Source: Chrysochromulina tobinii
Lineage: Eukaryota > Haptophyta > Prymnesiales > Chrysochromulinaceae
Direction: 5' to 3'
DNA: 38,918 nt
NCBI GenBank assembly: GCA_001275005.1
Contig: JWZX01002939.1
Location: forward strand, 1 to 38,918
The notes beneath the pieces are model-generated. The model was given only the letters and a program-made list of their open reading frames with translations. It was not told where the DNA came from and did not search any database. Position 1 is the stretch's first letter; each line of letters starts with the position of its first letter. Both the position numbers and the translations under genes were made by a program. Positions 8,911 through 19,000 of the stretch are shown here, one piece after another.

Positions 8911-10335
8911 TCAGACGTCACCGCTGAGCACGTGGAAAGCCGTTTCCGCATCGAACGGGTCCACGCACGCAGACACATACTTGTAGTTGAAGTACTCGGC
9001 CACCTGGATGTACCAGTTGACCTTGGAGCCCGCCTGACGCGAAGGCACTTGCAGGTCGTTGTTGATGTTTCCCAGACCGGGAATACGTTCGCGGCAGCGG
9101 AAGCGACGCAGCACATCCGTGTGCTCAGTTTGGATGTACAGCGTGTCCAGCGTCGCCGTGATGTTCTGCATGGAGTCGGGCAAGTCGCCGACCATCATGT
9201 TGCCGAAGGTGTCCCACCAGGTGAGCTTGGGCAGCCCTCCGAAGGCGTCGGGCATGGTACCGCTCAGCGAGTTCTCTTGCAGCTCAAAGCGCGTCAGCAT
9301 GTACATGTTGCCGATTTCGGGTGGTATGGTGCCTGAAATGCGGTTGTCATTTAGCGCAAAGTGGATCAGCTGGTTGAGTTTGCCGATCTGCGTCGGGATG
9401 GTGCCCGAGAACCGGTTGGTGACCGCACGGAGGCCGGCGGTGGTGCCACGGGCAAGAAAGTGTTCCAGCTGAGAGAGCTCGCCAATGGAGGGAGGGATGG
9501 TGCCGGAGAAGCCACACCGGTCGAGCTTGAGCACCTTCAGGTTCGTGAGCAGCCCGATCTCGGCAGGGAGCCCAGGGTTCAGATTCAGGTTGGCGAACGT
9601 ACTCTCGCCCAGGAAGCCGAGGTTCGGGTTGTCCGACACGTCGAACAACTGCAGGTTCTCGAGGTAGCCGATCTGCGAGGGAACGATCCCTGTCAGATTG
9701 TTGTTGGAGACGTCAAAGTGTGTAGTCCCGGGCAGACGCCAGTTGGCAATTGCGCTGTAGCTCAGTGCGACGCCGATTTGTGCAATCTCCGTCGGGATCG
9801 GGCCCGTCAGCTGGTTGTGGCTCAAACTGATCGCGCGCAGGTTGCGCAACTGTCCCGTTTGGGTGGGGATGCTGCCAGACAGTGCGTTGAAGGAGAGATC
9901 GAGCTCCGTGATGTTGATGAGCTCGGCGAAGAAGTTCTCAGGTATGGTGCCCTGCAGGTTGTTGTCTGCCAGGTTGAGGTACGTGATGCGCCCAAACGCG
10001 CAATTGTCGCCATCTGTCGGTGCAAAGCAAGGATCCGTGCATCCTACGCCGTACCACTTTGTACGAAAATCGCATGGATCCTTGTAGATGCACGCGGGGC
10101 TCCCTGATAGAGGCACCTCAGGCGCGATATAAGGCCACCCTTCACCGATGCTATTGTCCACCTGCCCGCACTGGTTGAGAGCCTCTAGGTCCCAGTTCTC
10201 ATGGTTGGTCCATTCAGCACCGTTCGTCACATTGTAGAACGCCTTGAGCATCTCCAGCTCCGCGGCGCGAAGGGGCGCATAGGCAGCTCGCGCGTAAAGG
10301 AGAAGGAGGGTAAGCAGTTCCTGGTGGCGCCCCAT
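8911..10335 (-). CDS. Secreted leucine-rich-repeat protein, plant-type LRRs
   Basis: A 474-residue protein. It starts at ATG 10333-10335 with MGRHQ and a Leu-rich stretch to about residue 18, a likely signal peptide. The longer reading from TTG 10359 has no upstream ATG before a stop at 10378-10380. An LRR N-terminal cap follows, with NVTNGAEWTNHENW and a WYGVGC motif bearing paired Cys. About ten repeats of the plant-specific form LxxLxLxxNxLxGxIP then cover roughly residues 115-410. There is no membrane helix and no kinase domain, so the product is likely extracellular or in the secretory path. A Cys-containing C-terminal segment closes it. Plant-type LRR proteins usually bind proteins or peptides; the ligand is unknown. 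It lies in tandem with the VTT-like gene, 200 bases away. Confidence 0.88.
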   Translation of the reverse strand: MGRHQELLTLLLLYARAAYAPLRAAELEMLKAFYNVTNGAEWTNHENWDLEALNQCGQVDNSIGEGWPYIAPEVPLSGSPACIYKDPCDFRTKWYGVGCTDPCFAPTDGDNCAFGRITYLNLADNNLQGTIPENFFAELINITELDLSFNALSGSIPTQTGQLRNLRAISLSHNQLTGPIPTEIAQIGVALSYSAIANWRLPGTTHFDVSNNNLTGIVPSQIGYLENLQLFDVSDNPNLGFLGESTFANLNLNPGLPAEIGLLTNLKVLKLDRCGFSGTIPPSIGELSQLEHFLARGTTAGLRAVTNRFSGTIPTQIGKLNQLIHFALNDNRISGTIPPEIGNMYMLTRFELQENSLSGTMPDAFGGLPKLTWWDTFGNMMVGDLPDSMQNITATLDTLYIQTEHTDVLRRFRCRERIPGLGNINNDLQVPSRQAGSKVNWYIQVAEYFNYKYVSACVDPFDAETAFHVLSGDV

Positions 10336-10782
10336 CTTCTTGGGCAACTGTGTGAGCAACTCGCTCGCCTGCGAGCCCTACTAGGTGTCGACACAGATAT
10401 TCAGCCGCACCTGCGCCCGCAACAAGCAAGCAAGCAAGCAAACAACGGCCCAATGTCTTCTCGATTATAGGTTTGCATGCCGGGTTTGGGGGCCCGCCTC
10501 AGAGACCTCGTACCTTTCAAGGGTACCTTCAGCGGGGTCGACAGAAGACAGCTCTGATGATGGAGGTGAGTGGACAAGAAGAAGTAGAACATTGTACAAT
10601 TGTATTCTGGACATATTACATTGTACGTGCACATTGTAGGCTAAACGAGAATGACAGTGATAAGGGGGTCCAGGGGGTCCTCAAGCTAGTGTTGTTAATG
10701 GAAGTTGTATCGTAGACGAGCCGAAGAAGCGCGACGTCACCTTAGACTCTCTGCTGGGAAGCGTTGGATCGGCAAACTCGCA
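10336..10782. other. Divergent spacer between LRR and SR-like genes
   Basis: A 447-base spacer serving both promoters. It holds a CAAG tetramer array (10423-10440), a small GTACC/GGTAC inverted repeat near 10510-10527, and two GGGGGTCC boxes (10664-10671 and 10673-10680) followed by CAAGCTAGTG. A related box cluster lies at 37257-37285. No gene is visible. Confidence 0.6.
10423..10440. repeat. CAAG tetramer microsatellite
   Basis: Four CAAG units plus CA, about 90 bases upstream of the LRR gene start and probably in its 5' UTR. Confidence 0.8.
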
Positions 10783-13700
10783 ATGGATGTGCGGGCGTGC
10801 TCTCCTGATGCCGACGATCTCGAGCCGCTTCCGATGATGGATGACGAGCCCGTTGAGCCATCGCGAGATGAGGCGGCAGAGGAGGCAGCCGAGGAGGAGC
10901 CGAAGGTAGCCTCAGAGGCAGCTGCGGTCGTCGCTCCGGAACCCGAGCCACAACGACGCAAGAAACACAGCGCTGGATGCGAGCTGGACAGCATCGAAAT
11001 CGATTGGTTGCTCATCCGGCACGACGATGACACCGAGGCGGTGGCGCAGGCAACAGCCAATGCTTTCGAGTATCTGCGGCAGATCCGGCGTAGCATCCCC
11101 ATCCCTGACGTGCGGCCGTATGAGCCCTCGCTGGCCAAGCAGGAGGAGCGCGAGGACGGCGTCGAGGATGAGGGCGAGGCGTATGATGGTCCACCGCTGG
11201 GCGGGTGGCCGGACGAGCAGGCGCAGCGCCGGCGGCGCGCCGCGCGCGAGCGCGCCAACCTCGAGCTCGACTCGGCCGACGAGGGTGCTGAAGACGAGCT
11301 CCTTCTGATGGAGGACGGTCTCGGCGGCGGCGAAGAGGGTGAGGGTGGCGAGGAGGGCGGCGAGAACGCTGCGGAGTCCAAGCTCGCTCGCAAGCGCACC
11401 ACCGACAAGGTTGCGCGCGAGCCGCGGCCCTCCGGCGGCGGCGGTGCGCAGCGGCAGCGCAAGCGCCCGATCCATCGGAAATCGGGCGGCGAGAAGACGG
11501 AGCGCGAGCCCAAGCCGGGCGGCGACGGGGCGATCGGCGCCTACGGCGGCGGTGGCGGCGGTGGTGGTGGCGGCGGCGGCGGCGGCAGCCACGGGCTAGG
11601 CCCGGGCGCCTCGAGCCGACGGATGCACGGGCTGCGCCTCAAGCTCGTCGCTCCGGATGGCGTCGACTGCTCCGCGGCGCTGCGCATGCATGTGCCGTGG
11701 GACGCGCCCATGCTCGCGGATGTCAGGGCGGCTGCGGCCTCGCGCCCGCCGCCTGCACGCGGCGATTGGCGACGGCGGGAGGAGGCGATGCTGCAGGAGG
11801 CGCTCGAACGCTCGCGGCTCGAGGCCAAGGGTACAGAGGCCAAGGATACAGAGGCCAAGGGGGCTTCTGCACAGGTCCAGGGAGAATATCAGGGGCACGA
11901 GCATCAGGGGCCGGCGCGCACGTGGCCGACGCTGCTGGAGCCATCAACTGCACGTCCACCGGCGCCGCCCGAGCCGGTGCCTCCCGAGACGGCGCCGGCA
12001 GCACCCGCGGGCGCAGAGGCGTCTGACGAATCCGACGAATCCGACGAGGATCGACCGCTCGTGCCTGCTTCCCGTCGCGTCGGTGGCACGGCGGGTGATC
12101 AAATGGCCAGCGCAGGCAGAGGCTCGTGGATGATCGGGCGCGGCGCAGCGTTGGCACGCCGACCGGGGGGAGGCAAGGCGCCGCGGCACGGCCCGCGGAC
12201 GAGCTCGGATGAGGCACTTTCCACCGCGAGCATGCGCCGGACCTCCCCCCGAGACGACAGAGGCGAAGCTTCCACCTTTTCGACGCCGCGGGACTCCGAG
12301 ACGCCATCGCCGTTGCCAGGGGCGCCGGCCAAGGGGCAAGGTTGCGGCGGGGGCAGGGGCGGGGCAGGGTCTGACGGCGTACGTGGTCACGTCGAGGGCG
12401 GCGGCAAGGTTTCAGTCTCAAGTGCAAGTGCGATGGCCATTGGCGAGAGGGCGCGATCGCCCTCGCCGCCGCCAGACCTGTACGATCATCTGCCCAACGC
12501 GGAAGCCTCTCGTCCAGCCACCGCCGCAGACAGGGGTTATGCCCCCAACGCTGCCAGTGGCAGTGGCGCGCCACCAGTGCGTAAAGGCTTTCGCATCCCG
12601 AAACGAGTTCAACCTCCTGGGCCCGCCCCCGCCGCTACCACTGCTGCAGCCACCAACGCCGTCGCCCCAACGGCTCCACTCGCGGCCGCCGCCCCCGCGT
12701 TTCCGGCCGCGCCCCACCCGCCGCCGTACCCGCCGCCTGCTCAGCCACAGACGAGGCCTCTCGAGATGAGAGAGCAAGCTGCGCCAGTGCACCCGTCGCC
12801 AGCACTGGCGGCGTTGAGCACGTCGCGCCCCGCTCCGCAGCCGCCGCACCCGCCGCACCCGCCGCACCCGCCGCACCCGCCGCACCCGCCGCAGCCGCCG
12901 CAGCCGCCGCAGCCGCCGCAGCCGCCGCAGCCACCCGCGAGCACCGCGATGGCCAACGGGGCCGTCGCCTCGAACGCCGTCGCGGCGGCTCCGGCGGCAC
13001 CCCCACCAGGGGCGGCACCCGCGTCAGGGGCGGCACCCGCGTCAGGGGCGGCACCCGCGCGACCGACGCCGGTAGCAACGGCCGGATCGTTGCGGCTGGA
13101 TTGGAAGACGGCGGTGGTGCGTCCGTCCAAACGGGACCATGAGCGGCGGGATGGCAGCAATGGCTGTGGCACGCACACAGGCACACTGGCGGCATGCTCC
13201 GCGTCGGCGTCCTCTACCACGTCCATCGCCACGGCTGCCGCAGCCTCGACGGGGGCGCTTCCGACCGCGAACTCTTCCGTGGCAGCAGCTTCCACCGCTA
13301 GTGCCCCGCAGGTCACCGCCACCACTGCCTCGGCCATCTGCGCCTCGTCCGCGGATGCAGGCTCGCCGAACCCCGCTATCAAGGCGGTCTGGGTGACCAA
13401 GAGCGCGCGCGACGTCGTCCGGTACCGTGCCGAGGCGGCGGCGAGCAAATTGGGCGGCAGGGGGCGGGACGCCTCGGGGGACACCTCGAGGGACAAAAAG
13501 CCTCAGGACACAAGGCTAGCTGGGGGCGACAGGGCGGGTGAGCACCGTGCAGCAAGCGATCGCGGTGGCGCATCCGATCGTAATAAGGGAGTGGAGCGCG
13601 GCGGCGAGCGTGGGGTTGGAGAGCGCGGCCGACGCTCTAGCCGCAGCGCCAGTCCCCGACGCAGCCCCAAGCGCCATCGTACCAGGAGCGGCAGTCGCAG

Positions 13701-14175
13701 CCCTTCACACTCCGGCGGCGGCCATCGGAGCCGCAGCCGCAGCCGCAGCCGCAGCCGTCGGGCGGGCAGCAGCCGAAGTCGCAGCCGGAGCAGCCCTAGA
13801 CGTTCGCCGCGGCGCCGGCCGCAGCGCGGCCGCAGCCGCAGCCCGCGGCGCCATCACGAACGCTCTCGTAGCCGCTCGCGTTCGGGTGACGATCGTAATA
13901 AGGGTGACGATCGTGGTGGCCGACGTGGTGCCCGCGACCGCAGCCCGCTCTCCCCCTCGCAGGGCCGGCGCAAGTCGCCATCACCTCGACGGCACTCGCG
14001 TTCTCCATCTCGGCGCTCGCGCTCTTACGATCGGCGACGCCGTGCGCCCCGCTCGCGCAGCTGTGATCGAGGCGGCGGCGGAGGCGGCAGAGACATGGGC
14101 AGAGCACGCAGCCGCTCGAGAGAGCGCAGAAGCACAGCCACAGGTCGAAGCCACGAGAGAGATCGCCGAAGGTAG
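10783..14175 (+). CDS. SR-like protein with long low-complexity body and C-terminal RS domain
   Basis: A 1130-residue protein from the first in-frame ATG at 10783; the frame is open farther upstream but without ATG. The N-terminal 110 residues are acidic, with one more ordered stretch (IEIDWLLIRHDDDTEAVAQA and on) that could be a short helical domain. Then come 14 Gly in a row (residues 255-268), acidic and Ser-rich stretches, and a proline block with HPP and QPP triplets (about 687-718). Three copies of an Ala/Pro/Gly hexamer are encoded near 13010-13060. From about residue 945 to the end it is a dense Arg-Ser domain (RSRSRSRS, SPRRSP) like those of SR splicing factors. No RRM is visible. 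It is probably nuclear and linked to splicing or mRNA processing by its RS domain. I recognise no specific orthologue. Confidence 0.75.
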   Translation: MDVRACSPDADDLEPLPMMDDEPVEPSRDEAAEEAAEEEPKVASEAAAVVAPEPEPQRRKKHSAGCELDSIEIDWLLIRHDDDTEAVAQATANAFEYLRQIRRSIPIPDVRPYEPSLAKQEEREDGVEDEGEAYDGPPLGGWPDEQAQRRRRAARERANLELDSADEGAEDELLLMEDGLGGGEEGEGGEEGGENAAESKLARKRTTDKVAREPRPSGGGGAQRQRKRPIHRKSGGEKTEREPKPGGDGAIGAYGGGGGGGGGGGGGGSHGLGPGASSRRMHGLRLKLVAPDGVDCSAALRMHVPWDAPMLADVRAAAASRPPPARGDWRRREEAMLQEALERSRLEAKGTEAKDTEAKGASAQVQGEYQGHEHQGPARTWPTLLEPSTARPPAPPEPVPPETAPAAPAGAEASDESDESDEDRPLVPASRRVGGTAGDQMASAGRGSWMIGRGAALARRPGGGKAPRHGPRTSSDEALSTASMRRTSPRDDRGEASTFSTPRDSETPSPLPGAPAKGQGCGGGRGGAGSDGVRGHVEGGGKVSVSSASAMAIGERARSPSPPPDLYDHLPNAEASRPATAADRGYAPNAASGSGAPPVRKGFRIPKRVQPPGPAPAATTAAATNAVAPTAPLAAAAPAFPAAPHPPPYPPPAQPQTRPLEMREQAAPVHPSPALAALSTSRPAPQPPHPPHPPHPPHPPHPPQPPQPPQPPQPPQPPASTAMANGAVASNAVAAAPAAPPPGAAPASGAAPASGAAPARPTPVATAGSLRLDWKTAVVRPSKRDHERRDGSNGCGTHTGTLAACSASASSTTSIATAAAASTGALPTANSSVAAASTASAPQVTATTASAICASSADAGSPNPAIKAVWVTKSARDVVRYRAEAAASKLGGRGRDASGDTSRDKKPQDTRLAGGDRAGEHRAASDRGGASDRNKGVERGGERGVGERGRRSSRSASPRRSPKRHRTRSGSRSPSHSGGGHRSRSRSRSRSRRAGSSRSRSRSSPRRSPRRRPQRGRSRSPRRHHERSRSRSRSGDDRNKGDDRGGRRGARDRSPLSPSQGRRKSPSPRRHSRSPSRRSRSYDRRRRAPRSRSCDRGGGGGGRDMGRARSRSRERRSTATGRSHERDRRR
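11545..11586 (+). repeat. Polyglycine GGN run inside the SR-like gene
   Basis: Fourteen glycine codons, a mixture of GGC and GGT, with no interruption. The codon mixing suggests the run is kept at protein level and is not a fresh triplet expansion. Confidence 0.85.
12838..12936 (+). repeat. 9-bp repeat array coding (PPH)n then (PPQ)n
   Basis: Five CCGCCGCAC-type units coding Pro-Pro-His run into five CCGCCGCAG-type units coding Pro-Pro-Gln, a nearly perfect minisatellite differing by one base between halves. It forms a polyproline segment of the SR-like protein. Confidence 0.85.
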
Positions 14176-14389
14176 CTCCGTTTCACCCCAGCACTCGGCT
14201 GAGCGTTCCCGCAGGCCTCGGCCCTCTTCTGAAGATATCCGCACGGCAGCTCGCCTCTGCGGCCTCTCGTTGGCACGCGCACCGCGCGTTTAATGAATAT
14301 TGATGATTGTCGCGTTGTCGGCGCGCACCATACTGCGTGGGCACAATGACTAACCATTTATAGTACACTCTAAATGACCGGTTTCTCTC

Positions 14390-14803
14390 TCATAAAGCTG
14401 AGCACGCCCCACCACCATGCGTCAAGCTTTCCACCAAGGCCTGTGCTCGTCGCAGCTCGCGCTGAGCAATGAAGAGCTCATCTTCCATGGGCACGATCGC
14501 GGTGTCCACGGAGCAAAAGGTGACCCAGTGCGAGAGAGCGCGTCCCATGGCGGAAACAAACACCGCATCGAGGATCCGCCGGAGCACGCGTTGACGATGC
14601 ACTGCAGCCATGTCTCGGCAACTCGTCGGCGTCACTTGCCTGGCCTTTGGGACGTCTGGAGTGTCTGCCCCTGGAATTTCTGCCGCGAGCGCGCGCAGCT
14701 CCAAAATGGCCTTGCGACAGAGTTCCTCGGCACTTCGTTGCGCCTGCGTTCCATGTTCAAGGAGCAGCGTCGTGTTCATGGCGATCGACCTCATGGCGTA
14801 CAT
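14390..14803 (-). CDS. Small helical protein of unknown function
   Basis: A possible 137-residue protein from ATG 14803; a second ATG three codons later (14794) has a better context. The sequence looks protein-like, with long amphipathic helices (SAEELCRKAILELRALAAE, and AQRELRRAQALVESLTHGG) and an aromatic segment (ALSHWVTFC). No family is recognised. It sits between the 3' end of the SR-like gene and a divergent coiled-coil gene whose ATG is 170 bases away. The opposite-strand ORF over the same bases is His-, Arg- and Cys-rich and looks less natural. The gene call is tentative. Confidence 0.5.
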   Translation of the reverse strand: MYAMRSIAMNTTLLLEHGTQAQRSAEELCRKAILELRALAAEIPGADTPDVPKARQVTPTSCRDMAAVHRQRVLRRILDAVFVSAMGRALSHWVTFCSVDTAIVPMEDELFIAQRELRRAQALVESLTHGGGACSAL

Positions 14804-14973
14804 GTACCGGTAAAATAGTTTGGTGCATCGACAATAAAGCAAGTTAGTTGCAGATTTACATGTAACACGGCGAACGTCTCAAACGAGAGTCACATGACGA
14901 CTTATGCTGACGTTCAACACAACGCCCGACGAATGCGCCCAAAACCGCCACGATTGCCTCAGTCCGGTCGGAC

Positions 14974-15612
14974 ATGGCCGCCGAGCTCGCGAATGCGGTG
15001 CTACATGCGCTGAAGCTTGCCCATGATGATGCCGAGCAGCGTGTCGCGCGAGAGCTCGAGAGGGCAAGCGCAAGTCACTCCAACATGCGGAGAGAGATCG
15101 ATGAAGCACGTGCAAAGATCATTGAGCTCCAAAAGGACCTCGATAAGGCAAGTACGCAAAAGAATTACGTGACAGATGCATTCGAGAGCTCACGAAAGGA
15201 GTGCGCTCGGCTACGAGCAGAAAATCAAGCGAATCAGGAGGATATGGCGCGGCTGCGCAAGATGATTGAGGAGTCGCAACAGGAACGCATCGCTGATGGT
15301 ATATCGCGCCGTGCGGTGCACGCGGATCTAAGCGACCTCGAACACCATAATGACGTCCTCGGCAGAGCACTCGGCTCTGCCACGAAACTGCTTTATAAGC
15401 AACAAGCAGCTGCGGCCGAGAGCGCTACAAGCAGCTTGCCCATACCCGTGCCTGCAAAGGTGCGCGGCGGCAGCACTCCAGCCAAAAAGGGGCGACCCGC
15501 AGGCAAGGCGCTCAGCAGCAGCACGACACCCGGGGAGACACCTCGGCAAACTGGCGAAAGTGGAAAGAAGGCGACTCATTCCAGCGCAGGTAGCAGAGGA
15601 CTCCCGTGGTAG
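14974..15612 (+). CDS. Coiled-coil protein with basic Ser/Thr-rich tail
   Basis: A 212-residue protein starting MAAELANAVLHALK. Residues 5-135 show heptad-like spacing rich in Glu, Lys, Arg, Leu and Ala, typical of a coiled coil (ARAKIIELQKDLDKAS; RLRAENQANQEDMARLRKMI). The last 70 residues are Ser-, Thr-, Lys- and Gly-rich and probably disordered. No enzyme motif is visible. It is likely a structural or adaptor protein. It ends 388 bases from the convergent end of the glucosidase gene. Confidence 0.75.
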   Translation: MAAELANAVLHALKLAHDDAEQRVARELERASASHSNMRREIDEARAKIIELQKDLDKASTQKNYVTDAFESSRKECARLRAENQANQEDMARLRKMIEESQQERIADGISRRAVHADLSDLEHHNDVLGRALGSATKLLYKQQAAAAESATSSLPIPVPAKVRGGSTPAKKGRPAGKALSSSTTPGETPRQTGESGKKATHSSAGSRGLPW

Positions 15613-16000
15613 ATAGTGGCCGCGCTGGCCGCCGCGCAGACCTTTACGGTTATTTAATCTAGCGATCGATCCGTGCTAGATCGATCGCACTCTACTAGCG
15701 AATCACCCCCCGGCAGATCACCAGCGAGCAGCGTCTCCACAACGGAGCGCCATTACAAAGTTCGGGTATACATTTGTCGAAAACAGCAAGCACGAACAAT
15801 CACATGTCCGGGTGTATTACACGGGAGTGGCTAGGAAATGCACCTTGCACTGTGTGTGGAGCGCCCGCGCCCCCCCCCGGGGGCACACTTGGACTTGCAA
15901 AGAACACCCCACCGCATTGCGCATAGGCATCGCCTTGGGGACGGGAGAGGGGGGTCGTGGCTGCGAAGTGTGGACGCTCATATGAGCTCGTGCCCCTGCG
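15613..16000. other. Convergent spacer with a perfect hairpin
   Basis: This spacer lies between two convergent 3' ends. Its one clear structure is the inverted repeat at 15662-15688. The rest shows no gene. Confidence 0.6.
15662..15688. repeat. 10-bp perfect inverted repeat, GATCGATC core
   Basis: GCGATCGATC (15662-15671) and GATCGATCGC (15679-15688) are exact reverse complements around a 7-base loop. The structure lies 50 bases after the coiled-coil gene stop and could fold in either convergent transcript. Confidence 0.8.
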
Positions 16001-19000
16001 CTACTGGTACTGCAAGCCCTCAGGCCATATTGGGCGCCCACCGCCGCGATCGAGCCTAACTGTCCATTTCGCATCCATCGGGGCCTGCATCCGAGTGAGC
16101 AGCAGCCCTTGTGCGCTCGCACGCACTCGCACATCGTGCTCAACCGTCGCAGACCCAGCCAAAGTATCGAGGACGAGCACAGCAGTCGCGTCCGCTGCCA
16201 TGGTGCCACGCAGCAAGATGGTTTCGACGTGAACACGCCGCGGGAGTTGGTAGGTGGGTGGGTGCGCGTAGGTGGGTGCGGCTCGCAATGTGCAACTCGT
16301 CGAGTTCACTAGAATGGCATCATACTCGGATGGCATCTCGGGCGACGGAGATGGCATCTCGGGTGATGCAGCCGGCAGTGGAAGAGGCAGAGCGCACGAA
16401 AAGGTGAGCTCGAATTCCAAGGACGGCCGACCCACTCCTTCCGCGGCGCCGACGCCGTCGTCGAGGAAGATGCGGCCTCGCGCACTACCGGTTGCATCGG
16501 GAGCGACATGCAGAGTGAGCGGGTCGTACACGGCAAGCAGTGCAGAGCGGCGTACGCGCTCGCGACGTGGAACGATAGTGCCTCCGAGCTGAAAGCGCGG
16601 TGTGGCGTCTAGCGGTGTGGGCACGTGCACGCGCGAGCCTCCACGATATGGGCGCCCCGACGCAGCTGCGCCCATTTCGTACCACAGAACGCCCTCGCCA
16701 CCACCGGCGGGCAGCTCAACAACGGCGGAGAGGACCGCGGGATGCGCCACCGGCTGCACGAGTAACGCGCCACCCACCATCCACTGCTCCTCGCGCCGCA
16801 GCGCGGCTTGGGTGGCACGATCGGCCGCGCCGACGTCGATGGTAGAAGCAGCAGCGGCAGCAGCAGTACTGCTGCTGGTGCCACCTCTCCCAGCGTTGCC
16901 AGAGACGTGGTTGAAAGCCTGTTTCGGCTCCCCATCAGCCCCTAGCGGGGGCGAGGATTTTGGCTGGGGCACGCCGAGGCGCAGCCAAGGTGGAGCGACA
17001 ATCGGAAGCCCAACCTGATCGCCGTTGGCCTCCGACGCCTCCCAGAAGAGTGTGTACCAGTATGGCAGCAGCCGCTGGCGCTCGCGGATGGCGTCAGCCG
17101 CAGCGGCTGCGTACGGCGCTGGAAGCAGGAAGGGCTCGCGCCGGGGAGAGTCGAGGTGCGCGTGACCACGAAAGAAGGGCAGGTAGGCCGCCGCTTGGTA
17201 CCAGCGGCTGAGCAGCTCCGGCTCCGGAGTGCCGAAGAAACCTCCCACATCGGCTCCGGTGAAGGGCATCCCTGAGAGCGAGAGGGAGAGGACCATTGCA
17301 AATGATAGCCGCAGGTGCTCCCAGCTGGCACTGTTATCGCCCGTCCACACAGCGCCGTACCGTTGCGAGCCTACGAAAAAGGCGCGCGAAAGCACGAACG
17401 GTCGCTCAAACTCACTGCCTGGCCGAACGCGCATGCCTTCAAAGGTGGCGCGTGCTTGCAGAGTGCCGTAAGCATTGTGAACCAGCCGATGCTCTACGTG
17501 GGCGTCCTTGCCGCCATCACTGCTGCTGCCCTCCTCGTCGCCACCACCACCGCCTCGCTCAGCGTCACTCCTACCGGCGTCGGCTGGGTCGTCGGTCGCG
17601 TCGCCGTCCCAGCCACGAGGGAGCCGATGCAAAGCGTCGCGGGGGAGTGTGAGCTCTGCTTCGTCAAAGACCGATGGCTCGTTCATGTCGTTCCATGCAT
17701 GCATCCAAAGTGGCCAGCCGAGGCTAGCCTGGCGTCTTCCAACCGAACGCAAGCTGCTTGCTGGCTCCGCCTTTGCCTGAGCACGCTCCGCTGCCGTTGA
17801 GCCTTCTCCACTTAGCGCCGGCATGCTGTCCGACGATGCGTTGAGACGTTCCTGCGGCCCATGCACGTACAGCGATGACCAAAGAGCGCGAGCCTTGGGC
17901 TGCAGCAGGTCCAGGTATGACGACTTGCCGGGCCAGCATTCTCCCACGAAGGCGCTGCCGTCGTGACGTGTGACGAGCAACCCCGCCGCCGCGGCTATCC
18001 GATGGAGTTCGTAGTCGGCATCCGCCTTGAGGTGAGGGTCCGCGATACCGACGAGCCGGCGCCCTTTCGGCGACAGCCGACGCCGAAGAGCCTCTGGTTC
18101 CGGGAACACGGCCCCGTCGAAGGTGAAGTATCGCTTGCCGAGCGTGTGTTCGATGTCAATCCACACCGCATCGAGGGGCACCCCGTACCGATCGAAATTG
18201 CGATCGAGGCCTTCCACCTGCGCCTGACTCCGAATATTCCAGTGGCTCTGGTGGTAGCCGAGCGCCCACAGCGGCGGGAGCGGCGGAGTGCCCGTGCATG
18301 CGACCAACTGCGCGAGCACGTGCCCCGCCGATGGGCCGCCGAAGAGGATGACCTCCATCGCGCCCCCCTCGCTCTGCCAGTAGGAGCCCATGCCGCCTCC
18401 GCCGCTCCCGCCGCTTCCTCCGCTGCCTGTGCCGCTGGCTGCGCCGCTGGCTGCGCCACTGCCGCTGCTGCTCCCACTGCCCGCAGCGCTCGCCTGGTGC
18501 TCGCGCCACAGGTCGACGTACGTCTCCGCGGCGCTGAGCCATAGAGCGCCCGCCGCGTGCCGCCGCCCATGCGCGAGCAGGAATGGCAAGGAGCCATAGA
18601 GCCCGACGGGCGTGCCCGGCCCGTACTTGAAAACGTCCAAATTGAAGAGGCGATGCGGCTCGCGCAGCGGCGTGAAAGAAGGCGTCAGCGGCGCGTCCGT
18701 GGCGCCGGTTCCAGACACAGTTGCGAGGGTAAGCGGCTCTAAAGTGATGGGCAAGGCAAGAGGTTCGGCGCGTTCAGGCAGCCCGAATGCTTCGAGGGCG
18801 CCCGGGAAGAAGACATCGGCGCCATATGCAGTGCAGCCATGGGGCCGGCTATCGATGAAGCCACCCCACGCGTCTGGCCGATCGCTGCACCCGCCGAATT
18901 GCAGGAGGCCACGGCTGTTGAGGACCACGGCAGGAATCTGTTGGTGAATGCGAGCGCTGCCGACGCGGCCGACGAAGAGGCGTAGTGCTAACGGCTCGGA

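Noticed and set aside
12838-12936. CRISPR-like regular array
   Set aside because: It is a 9-bp in-frame coding repeat with no spacers.
13538-14293. Plus-strand ORF of 251 codons over the RS domain
   Set aside because: Ala- and Val-rich shadow of the Arg-Ser codons in another frame; the RS frame has the recognisable protein signature.
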